The notes under the pieces: model-generated
Told to the model about the DNA's origin: nothing
The model's database searches: none
What the model saw: only the letters and a program-made list of their open reading frames with translations
Origin: an uncultured Porphyromonadaceae bacterium
Lineage (GTDB): Bacteria; Bacteroidota; Bacteroidia; Bacteroidales; Muribaculaceae
NCBI GenBank assembly: GCA_900555915.1
Contig: USNC01000124.1
Coordinates: forward strand, 1 to 5,187
Reading direction: 5' to 3'
DNA: 5,187 bases
Shown here: positions 1 through 5,187 of the stretch, piece after piece
How positions within the stretch are numbered: position 1 is the first letter of the stretch
How the letters are laid out: every line of letters begins with the position of its first letter
Translations under genes and position numbers: made by a program

Positions 1-2
1 GA

Positions 3-35
3 TCGTCGGCAGCGTCAGATGTGTATAAGAGACAG
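3..35 (+). other. Illumina Nextera (Tn5) read-1 adapter at contig end; sequencing artefact
   Basis: The 33 bases match the Nextera read-1 transposase adapter. The first part, TCGTCGGCAGCGTC, is at 3-16. The 19-base mosaic end, AGATGTGTATAAGAGACAG, is at 17-35. The orientation is right for an adapter joined 5' of an insert, so the true genomic sequence starts at about base 36, where Tn5 cut the DNA. Bases 1-2 (GA) would be the last two bases of the i5 index. Translated in the ligA frame, the mosaic end reads MCIRDR, a spurious N-terminus to be expected wherever this adapter is left on a contig. These bases should be trimmed and not annotated. Confidence 0.97.
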
Positions 36-36
36 G

Positions 37-201
37 TATAAGGATATGATAGAGAGCAATGGCGGAAAGAATGTGGGCAGCATATCCAAAAAGACCTCAT
101 TCGTCCTCGCTGGTGAGAATATGGGGCCGTCTAAACTTGAGAAATGTCATAAACTCGGCATACCTCTTGTATCGGAAGAAGAGTTCCTCTCAATGTTATG
201 A
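37..201 (+). CDS. ligA: NAD-dependent DNA ligase LigA, C-terminal fragment (BRCT domain), 5' end missing
   Basis: This is the last 54 residues of the bacterial NAD+-dependent DNA ligase, which seals nicks in replication and in excision repair. The fragment is the C-terminal BRCT domain. It shows the family's hallmark run: an N-G-G-K-N turn, then [14 protein letters not shown], then GPSKLEK, then a [14 protein letters not shown] last strand and helix. It ends at TGA 199-201. The 5' part is absent because the contig begins here. The reading frame runs back into the adapter, so the apparent ATG at 19 is artificial and base 36 is the last base of a split codon. The adenylation, OB, zinc and helix-hairpin-helix domains would lie outside the window. 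The last six bases overlap the end of the convergent uvrA. The identification rests on the BRCT domain alone, but its sequence is very characteristic of LigA. Confidence 0.93.
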   Translation, partial: YKDMIESNGGKNVGSISKKTSFVLAGENMGPSKLEKCHKLGIPLVSEEEFLSML

Positions 202-3054
202 GAGGTTCTGTCTCTTCTTCCGCGAGGTCTTGAGTTCATCTTTAAGGAAGCGCGCGGTGGGTGTCTTGAGCGGCGCCAGCTGCTCGGGTGTGCCCGCCGC
301 AAGCAGACGGCCTCCGTCGCGGCCTCCGTCCGGACCCATCTCTATGAGCCAGTCGGCCGACTTTATCACATCGAGGTTGTGCTCGATGACCACCATCGTG
401 TTTCCTTTGTCTACAAGGCGGTTGATGACTTTCAGCAATACCTTTATGTCCTGGAAGTGAAGTCCGGTGGTAGGCTCGTCGAGTATGAACATGGTGCGTC
501 CGGTGTCTTTCTTGGCAAGTTCCGTAGCAAGTTTCACCCGCTGGTTCTCACCTCCGCTCAATGTGCTCGAAGGCTGTCCGAGTTTAAGGTATCCGAGCCC
601 GATATCCTGGAGCACTTTTATTTTCTTAAGTATTGACGGCACATTCTCAAAAAATTCCACTGCCTGGTTTACGGTCATTTCCAGAACGTCGGCTATTGAC
701 TTCCCCTTATATCTCACTTCAAGGGTCTCGCGGTTATAGCGCTTGCCGTGACACTCCTCACACGGCACAAGCACGTCGGGAAGAAAATTCATCTCTATGG
801 TGCGGTAGCCGTTCCCCTTGCAGTTCTCGCATCGGCCGCCGCCCACATTGAATGAGAAACGCCCCGGTTTATATCCGCGTATTTTCGATTCAGGCAGTTC
901 CACATAGAGTTTCCTTATGTCTGTGAAGACTCCTGTATAAGTGGAGGGATTGGAGCGGGGGCTGCGGCCGAGCGGCGACTGGTCTACTATCACTACCTTG
1001 TCGATATTCTCCACCCCTTCCACTTCCCGGTAAGGAAGAGGCTGGGTGTTGGAGCGGTAGAATCGCTGGCTGAGTATCGGATGAAGTGTGCCGTTGACAA
1101 GGCTCGACTTCCCGGAGCCTGACACTCCGGTGACACATATGAATTTGCCAAGCGGAAACTCGACATCCACGTTTTTCAGATTATGGCCTGTCGCACCCTT
1201 TATAGTGAGGGTCTTGCCATTGCCTTCCCGCCGTTTGGCCGGAATCTCTATGCTTTCGTCTCCGTTAAGGAAGTCGGCTGTCAGGGTATGTGCGTTTTTC
1301 ATCTCTTCCGGAGTGCCTTGAAACACTACGTTGCCTCCTTTGCGTCCTGCCCCGGGACCTATGTCCACTATATAGTCCGACTGCGTCATGATATCCTTGT
1401 CGTGCTCCACCACTATGATTGAATTGCCGTTGTCGCGCAGTTGCTTAAGGCTGTTGATGAGACGCTCATTGTCTCTCTGGTGTAGCCCGATGGATGGCTC
1501 GTCGAGAATATATAGCACATTCACAAGTTGGCTGCCTATCTGTGTGGCGAGCCTGATGCGTTGGCTTTCCCCTCCCGACAAGGTGGAGCTGCGTCTGTTG
1601 AGCGAGAGATAGTCGAGTCCTACGTCAAGAAGGAATTTAAGCCGCGACCTTATCTCCTTCAGAATCTCCACCGCTACAAGACGGCGCTGCTGGTCCACAC
1701 GGTCCTCAAGACCTGCCGTCCACTCATAAAGTTCCTTGATGTCCATGTTGGCCACTTCGGCTATGTTCTTCCCGTCGATGAAATAATGAAGGGAAATCTT
1801 GTTGAGCCTTTGGCCTTCGCATTCCGGACATACGGCTCTGGTGTAGAACTGTTCGCTCCATTTCCTGGCTTCGCTTCCGAATTCGTCGCTTTGCTGAGAC
1901 TCGATATATTTCACAAGCCCGTCGAAACTCGATTCGTATGAATGTGTCTGCATGGTGGCGTTGGAAATCACAAGCCGTGCGTCGGTGCCGTTCAGTATGT
2001 CGTCGAGCACGTCGGCCGGGAGATCCTTTATCGGAGTCTTGATGCTTGCGCCGTGCATGTTGCAGATAGCCTCTATCTGCATGAATATCATGCTGCTCTT
2101 GTATCTGCCGAGCGGAACTATACCTCCCTCATGTATCGACTTGCTGTCGTCGGGCACTATCTTCTCCATGTCGATTATGTTCACTTCGCCCAGACCCTTG
2201 CACCTGCGGCATGCTCCCTGCGGCGAATTGAATGAAAAGTTATGGGGAGCCGGTTCCGGATAGGAGAGTCCTGTCTCCGAATCCATAAGAAGCAGCGAGA
2301 ACAGATGCACGAGACCGGTCTCCATGTCGATCACCATCATTTGCTTGTCGCCTTGCTTCAGGGCTTCATCTATAGCTTCCTTCAGCCGCTGGCTGTCATT
2401 GTCGCGCACTTTAAGACGGTCTATGACCAGTTCGATACTGTGATTGCGGTATCTGTCTGTCTTCATGCCATAGGCAAGTTCTTTCAGTTCTCCGTCTACC
2501 CTGACATTGATATATCCCTTTTTGCGAAGTGTCTCAAACAGTTCCTTATAGTGTCCCTTTCGGTTTTTGACTATGGGCGCAAGTACATATATCTTCTTTC
2601 CTGAGAACGTGGTCTGCACCATCTCTGCAATCTTTTCCTTGGTGTATTTCACCATGGGCTTGCCGCTCAAATAACTTCTCGCTTCGCCGAGACGTGCGAA
2701 TAGCAGTCGGAAGAAGTCATATATTTCTGTTGTTGTGCCTATAGTGGACCGTGGATTGTTGTTGACTGTCTTCTGCTCGATGCTGATCACTGGATTAAGC
2801 CCTGTGATTTTATCTACATCAGGCCGCTCCATATTGCCGAGGAGATTTCGGGCATAAGCAGAGAATGTCTCTATGTAGCGCCTTTGGCCTTCGGCGAAAA
2901 TCGTGTCGAAGGCCAGCGATGATTTTCCGCTTCCGCTCAAACCCGTGATGACACACAGGCTGTTGTGTGGTATTGTCACATCTATGTTCTTGAGGTTGTG
3001 TACTCTCGCACCCACTACCTCTATGTTTTCGGTCTGATTTAGTATGTCGTTCAT
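196..3054 (-). CDS. uvrA: Excinuclease ABC subunit UvrA (nucleotide excision repair damage-recognition ATPase)
   Basis: UvrA is the cytoplasmic dimeric ABC-type ATPase that detects bulky or helix-distorting DNA lesions and loads UvrB in nucleotide excision repair. The protein is complete at 952 aa (E. coli UvrA is about 940). It has two ABC modules. Module I has Walker [10 protein letters not shown] at 38-46, signature LSGGESQR at 492-499, Walker [11 protein letters not shown] at about 516-525 and switch His 551. Module II has Walker [10 protein letters not shown] at 643-651, signature LSGGENQR at 832-839, Walker [11 protein letters not shown] at about 857-866 and His 892. The segment at about 130-245 corresponds to the UvrB-binding domain, which supports a class I UvrA rather than the UvrA2 type. 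The C-terminal zinc finger is intact: C742-x2-C745-x19-C765-x2-C768. CxxC pairs at 282/285 and 409/412 remain, but the cysteine pairs usually found near 125 and 257 are absent. The ATG at 3054 is preceded by AGGAA at 7 bases, which supports this start. The TAA stop overlaps the end of ligA. Confidence 0.98.
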   Translation of the reverse strand: MNDILNQTENIEVVGARVHNLKNIDVTIPHNSLCVITGLSGSGKSSLAFDTIFAEGQRRYIETFSAYARNLLGNMERPDVDKITGLNPVISIEQKTVNNNPRSTIGTTTEIYDFFRLLFARLGEARSYLSGKPMVKYTKEKIAEMVQTTFSGKKIYVLAPIVKNRKGHYKELFETLRKKGYINVRVDGELKELAYGMKTDRYRNHSIELVIDRLKVRDNDSQRLKEAIDEALKQGDKQMMVIDMETGLVHLFSLLLMDSETGLSYPEPAPHNFSFNSPQGACRRCKGLGEVNIIDMEKIVPDDSKSIHEGGIVPLGRYKSSMIFMQIEAICNMHGASIKTPIKDLPADVLDDILNGTDARLVISNATMQTHSYESSFDGLVKYIESQQSDEFGSEARKWSEQFYTRAVCPECEGQRLNKISLHYFIDGKNIAEVANMDIKELYEWTAGLEDRVDQQRRLVAVEILKEIRSRLKFLLDVGLDYLSLNRRSSTLSGGESQRIRLATQIGSQLVNVLYILDEPSIGLHQRDNERLINSLKQLRDNGNSIIVVEHDKDIMTQSDYIVDIGPGAGRKGGNVVFQGTPEEMKNAHTLTADFLNGDESIEIPAKRREGNGKTLTIKGATGHNLKNVDVEFPLGKFICVTGVSGSGKSSLVNGTLHPILSQRFYRSNTQPLPYREVEGVENIDKVVIVDQSPLGRSPRSNPSTYTGVFTDIRKLYVELPESKIRGYKPGRFSFNVGGGRCENCKGNGYRTIEMNFLPDVLVPCEECHGKRYNRETLEVRYKGKSIADVLEMTVNQAVEFFENVPSILKKIKVLQDIGLGYLKLGQPSSTLSGGENQRVKLATELAKKDTGRTMFILDEPTTGLHFQDIKVLLKVINRLVDKGNTMVVIEHNLDVIKSADWLIEMGPDGGRDGGRLLAAGTPEQLAPLKTPTARFLKDELKTSRKKRQNLS

Positions 3055-3061
3055 ATATAAA

Positions 3062-3066
3062 TTCCT
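3062..3066 (-). promoter_or_regulatory. Putative Shine-Dalgarno site of uvrA
   Basis: On the minus strand the sequence reads CATCAGGAATTTATATATG, so AGGAA lies 7 bases before the uvrA ATG. It is the only clear Shine-Dalgarno-like site before a gene in this window and it supports the start at 3054. No convincing Bacteroidota promoter (TTTG, about 20 bases, TAnnTTTG) is visible in the 61-base gap. uvrA may therefore be transcribed from upstream, together with the secreted-protein gene. Confidence 0.6.
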
Positions 3067-3100
3067 GATGGGTTTTGGTATGCAATGGAAGTGCCTCTCA

Positions 3101-3112
3101 CGGCAATTGCCG
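3101..3112. repeat. Perfect 12-bp palindrome CGGCAATTGCCG between the secreted-protein gene and uvrA
   Basis: The 12 bases are fully self-complementary and start 4 bases past the stop codon of the secreted-protein gene. As RNA they could form only a 4-bp GC stem with an AAUU loop. No T-run follows on the minus strand, so this is not a standard intrinsic terminator. It could be a protein-binding site or chance. No function is claimed. Confidence 0.4.
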
Positions 3113-3115
3113 GCG

Positions 3116-4474
3116 TCAGTTGCCTGTGGTGCCGGTGCCTTCCCGTCCTACGTATTTCACCACGTTGATGTCACCGCTTCGTTTATATTTCTTCCCGTCG
3201 GTGCCTGTGGCTTCTATCACATAATAGAAAACGCCTGAATCTATGGTTTTGCCTCCAGTCTTGCCGTCCCAGCCCTGGTCGGGCGATGTGAGATGGCACA
3301 CCTGGTGGCCGTTGCGGTCGAATATGTGACACTCGAAGTCAAGCAGCGAGCGGTAGGCCACTTTCCATTCGTCGTTCACTCCGTCTCCGTTGGGTGAGAA
3401 CGCATTGGGGATAAGAAGTTCACTCTCTCCGATTGCCACTTCATACGTCTCGCTGTAATATTCGCAGCTTCCATCTGCATTGCTGCCGATGTACCGGATA
3501 TAATGGGTTCCTTCCTCAAGGAAGGTGTAGTCAAGATCCTGGGTCGTGAATCTGTAGTCGATGTTTTCAAACGATGGGTCTCTTGTAAGTTGCCATTCGC
3601 TGTGGATAAGGCCGTCTGTCACGTATGCCTGAAACATTATGTCGCACGGGGCTGACCCTCCGAGTCCATCGTTGTCGCCGTTTCCGAGTTGGTTGCTGGC
3701 TGACTTGTCGGGCTGCTCCCCGCTCTTTCTGTCCTGTATCGCGAAAGTGCGGGCGTCTACCGATGTCGGAGCCGCCGGTGGGGTCTCTACCGATTCTTCC
3801 CAGTTCCATGCCCTCAGAAATCTGTCGCCTGACAATCTGAACACGGTGGAGCAGTAGTTGGGCGGGGTCAGTCGATATTGCGACTGAAGGCTCTCAAATG
3901 TAGATTGCGTGCGCACCTGATTGAAAAGTTCGTTCTGTTCCGACCATTCCTGAGTGTTGTATTCCACAGTTATCTGCTGGTCGAGGGTCTTCTGCACGCC
4001 GTTGACGGTGTAATATCTGATAGGGGAGCCTTCTCCATCCACATCTATGATGCTGACACCACACTCCTGATCCGCCGACACGCTCGCTCCGTTGAGTTTG
4101 AGGCGATGCTTTGAATAGTCGGTGATCCAGAAACAGTATCTTCTGTCTCCGTCTTCCACTATGTAACCGTGATCTCCCTCCAGAGATTGCAGGGTGCTCG
4201 TGTCGCCGGTTTGCTCGGAGGTTGCCGCCTCGGCATGTCCGCCGCCGAGATTGCTGTATTTGAGCCAGTTTATGCGGTTGCCGGCCGCAGATGTGTATGA
4301 TGCTGTCACTCCTTGGGCGGAGTAGAGCACATATATTTTCTCAAGGCCGGTACTCTTGTCCGGTGTCTCCTCAAGTACTTTCAGACTGTTGCCGTGAAAC
4401 GACAATGATTGCGCGCCTGCCGTAAAAGACAGTCCGCACACCATCATTATACTTATGAGATTTCGTCTTGCCAT
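3116..4474 (-). CDS. Secreted protein with T9SS type B (gliding motility-associated) C-terminal sorting domain
   Basis: The predicted product is a 452-aa exported protein of unknown function. The N-terminus MARRNLISIMMVCGLSFTAG has a short basic start, a hydrophobic core and an AGA/QS signal peptidase I site at about 21/22. Residues about 24-235 are unrecognised. A Pro/Ser/Asp/Gly-rich linker follows at about 228-276, then an Ig/PKD-like beta segment at about 277-349. The type B sorting domain runs from about 353 to 441. It begins with IPNAFSPNGDGVNDEW and includes FDRNGHQV, GWDG and SGVFYYVIEATGTDGK. In this family the domain directs export across the outer membrane by T9SS, and the mature protein is released or surface-attached. 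An 11-residue Gly/Thr-rich tail follows. I chose the ATG at 4474 because the signal peptide starts there; the frame stays open 166 codons further upstream, but that stretch lies antisense to the glycosylase gene. No good Shine-Dalgarno site is visible, and GGAG 19 bases upstream is too far. The gene lies 61 bases upstream of uvrA on the same strand. Confidence 0.88.
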   Translation of the reverse strand: MARRNLISIMMVCGLSFTAGAQSLSFHGNSLKVLEETPDKSTGLEKIYVLYSAQGVTASYTSAAGNRINWLKYSNLGGGHAEAATSEQTGDTSTLQSLEGDHGYIVEDGDRRYCFWITDYSKHRLKLNGASVSADQECGVSIIDVDGEGSPIRYYTVNGVQKTLDQQITVEYNTQEWSEQNELFNQVRTQSTFESLQSQYRLTPPNYCSTVFRLSGDRFLRAWNWEESVETPPAAPTSVDARTFAIQDRKSGEQPDKSASNQLGNGDNDGLGGSAPCDIMFQAYVTDGLIHSEWQLTRDPSFENIDYRFTTQDLDYTFLEEGTHYIRYIGSNADGSCEYYSETYEVAIGESELLIPNAFSPNGDGVNDEWKVAYRSLLDFECHIFDRNGHQVCHLTSPDQGWDGKTGGKTIDSGVFYYVIEATGTDGKKYKRSGDINVVKYVGREGTGTTGN

Positions 4475-4501
4475 ATCTATAATATAACGATTTCTCCGCC
4501 G

Positions 4502-4531
4502 TTTAATTACATCGCGTGCAACTTTATTTTG
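4502..4531 (+). promoter_or_regulatory. Weak candidate Bacteroidota-type promoter for the glycosylase gene
   Basis: The Bacteroidota primary sigma factor prefers TTTG near -33 and TAnnTTTG near -7, separated by about 19-21 bases. Here TTTA (4502-4505) and TTATTTTG (4524-4531) are 18 bases apart, each with one mismatch to the consensus. Transcription would start near 4538, giving a leader of about 63 bases. The match is imperfect and the region is AT-rich, so chance is quite possible. Confidence 0.25.
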
Positions 4532-4553
4532 TATGCGTATGGACATGGACAAT
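4519..4553 (-). promoter_or_regulatory. Weak candidate Bacteroidota-type promoter for the secreted-protein gene
   Basis: On the minus strand TAAAGTTG (4519-4526) matches TAnnTTTG at five of six fixed positions. ATTG (4550-4553) lies 23 bases upstream, longer than the usual 19-21. Transcription would start near 4512, about 38 bases before the ATG at 4474. Its -7 element would overlap that of the plus-strand candidate. This is a pattern match only. Confidence 0.2.
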
Positions 4554-4600
4554 GACACAGAACAATCCGGTGTCTTGAATTGTATATACAGAAAAAAAGA

Positions 4601-5176
4601 ATGGAAGAAAACAAAATTGAGAGCCATCCCTTCCCACCCTTTGTGCCACCGGGAGCGAAAGTCCTGATTCTTGGCACATTCCCTCCAGGCGAACACCGCT
4701 GGAGCATGAATTTCTATTATCCTAATCCGATCAATGATTTCTGGCGCATATGCGGATTGCTCTTTGCCGGCGACCGCGATGCTCTTTACGATCCTCTCCG
4801 GAAGTGCTTCAGGGAAGAAGACTGCCGGCGCATGATGTCGGATCGTCATATTGCCTTGAACGACACTGCGAGGGAGGTTCGCCGACTGAAAGGGAATGCT
4901 TCCGACAAGTATCTTGAGATAGTGACTCCGGTCCCTTTGTATGATTTGCTCGCTGACATGCCTGATTGCCACACTATTGCCACCACTGGAGAGAAGGCGG
5001 CCGGTGTGATTGCCCGTATCACGGCCTCCGATGTCCCTAAGATGGGTGAGATGGTGAAGTCTCCTGATGGTCTTGAAATTTGGCGTATGCCTTCTACAAG
5101 CCGCGCTTACCCGATGAGAATGGAGAGGAAGGCTGAGTATTATGCCGCCTTGTTCAGGTCTGTCGGGATATTGTGA
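4601..5176 (+). CDS. Uracil-DNA glycosylase superfamily protein (Mug/HDG-like)
   Basis: This is a predicted cytoplasmic DNA glycosylase of 191 aa that would excise a deaminated base (uracil, possibly hypoxanthine) to start base excision repair. The visible elements are a first beta strand with motif 1, VLILGTFPPG (21-30); the FYYPNPINDFWRI segment (38-50), which corresponds to the HPxNxFW region of Mug-type enzymes; an ALNDTAREVRRLKGNASD segment (85-102); a TTGEKA turn (128-133); and MPSTSRAYP (163-171) in the place of the motif 2 leucine-loop region. Motif 1 has Phe where Mug/TDG enzymes have their catalytic Asn (GINPG), so the substrate cannot be assigned. I chose ATG 4601. An in-frame TTG at 4580 would add seven residues (YIQKKR after the initiator), but it lacks a ribosome site, and the ATG follows a purine-rich AAAAAAAGA stretch. 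The gene is divergent from the secreted-protein gene. The stop is TGA at 5174-5176, 11 bases before the window ends. Confidence 0.87.
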   Translation: MEENKIESHPFPPFVPPGAKVLILGTFPPGEHRWSMNFYYPNPINDFWRICGLLFAGDRDALYDPLRKCFREEDCRRMMSDRHIALNDTAREVRRLKGNASDKYLEIVTPVPLYDLLADMPDCHTIATTGEKAAGVIARITASDVPKMGEMVKSPDGLEIWRMPSTSRAYPMRMERKAEYYAALFRSVGIL

Positions 5177-5187
5177 TGCTATTCTGT

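Larger units (their letters stand above)
4475..4600. other. Divergent intergenic spacer (126 bp)
   Basis: This AT-rich spacer separates the divergent starts of the secreted-protein gene (-) and the glycosylase gene (+), so it should hold a promoter for each. I see no gene, RNA or terminator in it. The AT-rich island around 4519-4531 carries partial matches to the Bacteroidota sigma consensus on both strands, listed separately. Confidence 0.7.

Noticed and set aside
17..35. Transposon end (19-bp Tn5-type mosaic end) suggesting a mobile element
   Set aside because: It is the engineered mosaic end joined to the rest of the Nextera adapter at the contig terminus, with no transposase gene; a library artefact, not a natural Tn5 end.
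202..240. GAGA/TCTC short inverted repeat after the ligA stop as a terminator
   Set aside because: The stem is only 4 bp, is AT/GC mixed, has no T-run, and lies inside the uvrA coding sequence.
379..2604. Several plus-strand open frames of 70-137 codons opposite uvrA (for example 1528-1941, 1942-2235 and 2242-2604)
   Set aside because: They are antisense shadows of a well-conserved gene, with no recognisable domain and no supporting ribosome sites.
196..3054. UvrA2 or drug-resistance ABC-F/UvrA-like paralogue instead of true UvrA
   Set aside because: The UvrB-binding segment (about 130-245) and the complete C-terminal zinc finger are present, and the protein has the full length of class I UvrA.
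3567..4114. Open frames of about 70-80 codons on both strands inside the secreted-protein gene
   Set aside because: They lack recognisable motifs and overlap a gene with a clear signal peptide and sorting domain.
4580..4600. TTG at 4580 as the glycosylase start
   Set aside because: It adds only seven residues outside the conserved domain, has no ribosome site, and an ATG follows in frame at 4601.
4475..4972. 166-codon in-frame upstream extension of the secreted-protein gene to an ATG at 4972
   Set aside because: It would bury the signal peptide inside the protein, it crosses the divergent spacer, and it lies antisense to the well-supported glycosylase gene.

Overview
This looks like one end of an assembled contig from a member of the Bacteroidota, probably Bacteroidales and possibly a Muribaculaceae-like gut lineage. 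The phylum call rests on three things. One is a secreted protein ending in a type B sorting domain of the type IX secretion system (T9SS), a system essentially confined to this phylum. The others are a UvrA with what I remember as Bacteroidota-like substitutions at its cysteine sites, and weak or absent Shine-Dalgarno sequences. The family-level call is a guess.

Layout, left to right. Bases 3-35 are not biological: they match the Illumina Nextera read-1 adapter, ending in the engineered 19-bp Tn5 mosaic end. Real genomic sequence begins at about base 36, inside the C-terminal BRCT domain of NAD-dependent DNA ligase (ligA, + strand, last 54 residues). Its 3' end overlaps by 6 bases the 3' end of a convergent, complete uvrA (- strand, 952 aa). 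Upstream of uvrA on the same strand, 61 bases away, is a 452-aa exported protein with a signal peptide, an unrecognised N-terminal region, an Ig/PKD-like segment and a gliding-motility-associated (T9SS type B) C-terminal domain. A 126-bp divergent spacer separates it from a complete + strand gene of the uracil-DNA glycosylase superfamily (191 aa). The last 11 bases hold nothing recognisable.

Three of the four genes act in DNA repair. UvrA recognises bulky lesions in nucleotide excision repair, the glycosylase would remove deaminated bases in base excision repair, and LigA seals the final nick of both pathways. They are not one operon: ligA and uvrA converge, and the glycosylase is divergent from the secreted-protein gene. 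That gene and uvrA are co-oriented and could be co-transcribed, although their products act in different compartments.

I found no mobile element, CRISPR array, RNA gene or convincing new system. Points worth checking are the adapter contamination, the loss of two cysteine half-sites in UvrA, the non-canonical motif 1 of the glycosylase, and the unrecognised N-terminal region of the secreted protein.
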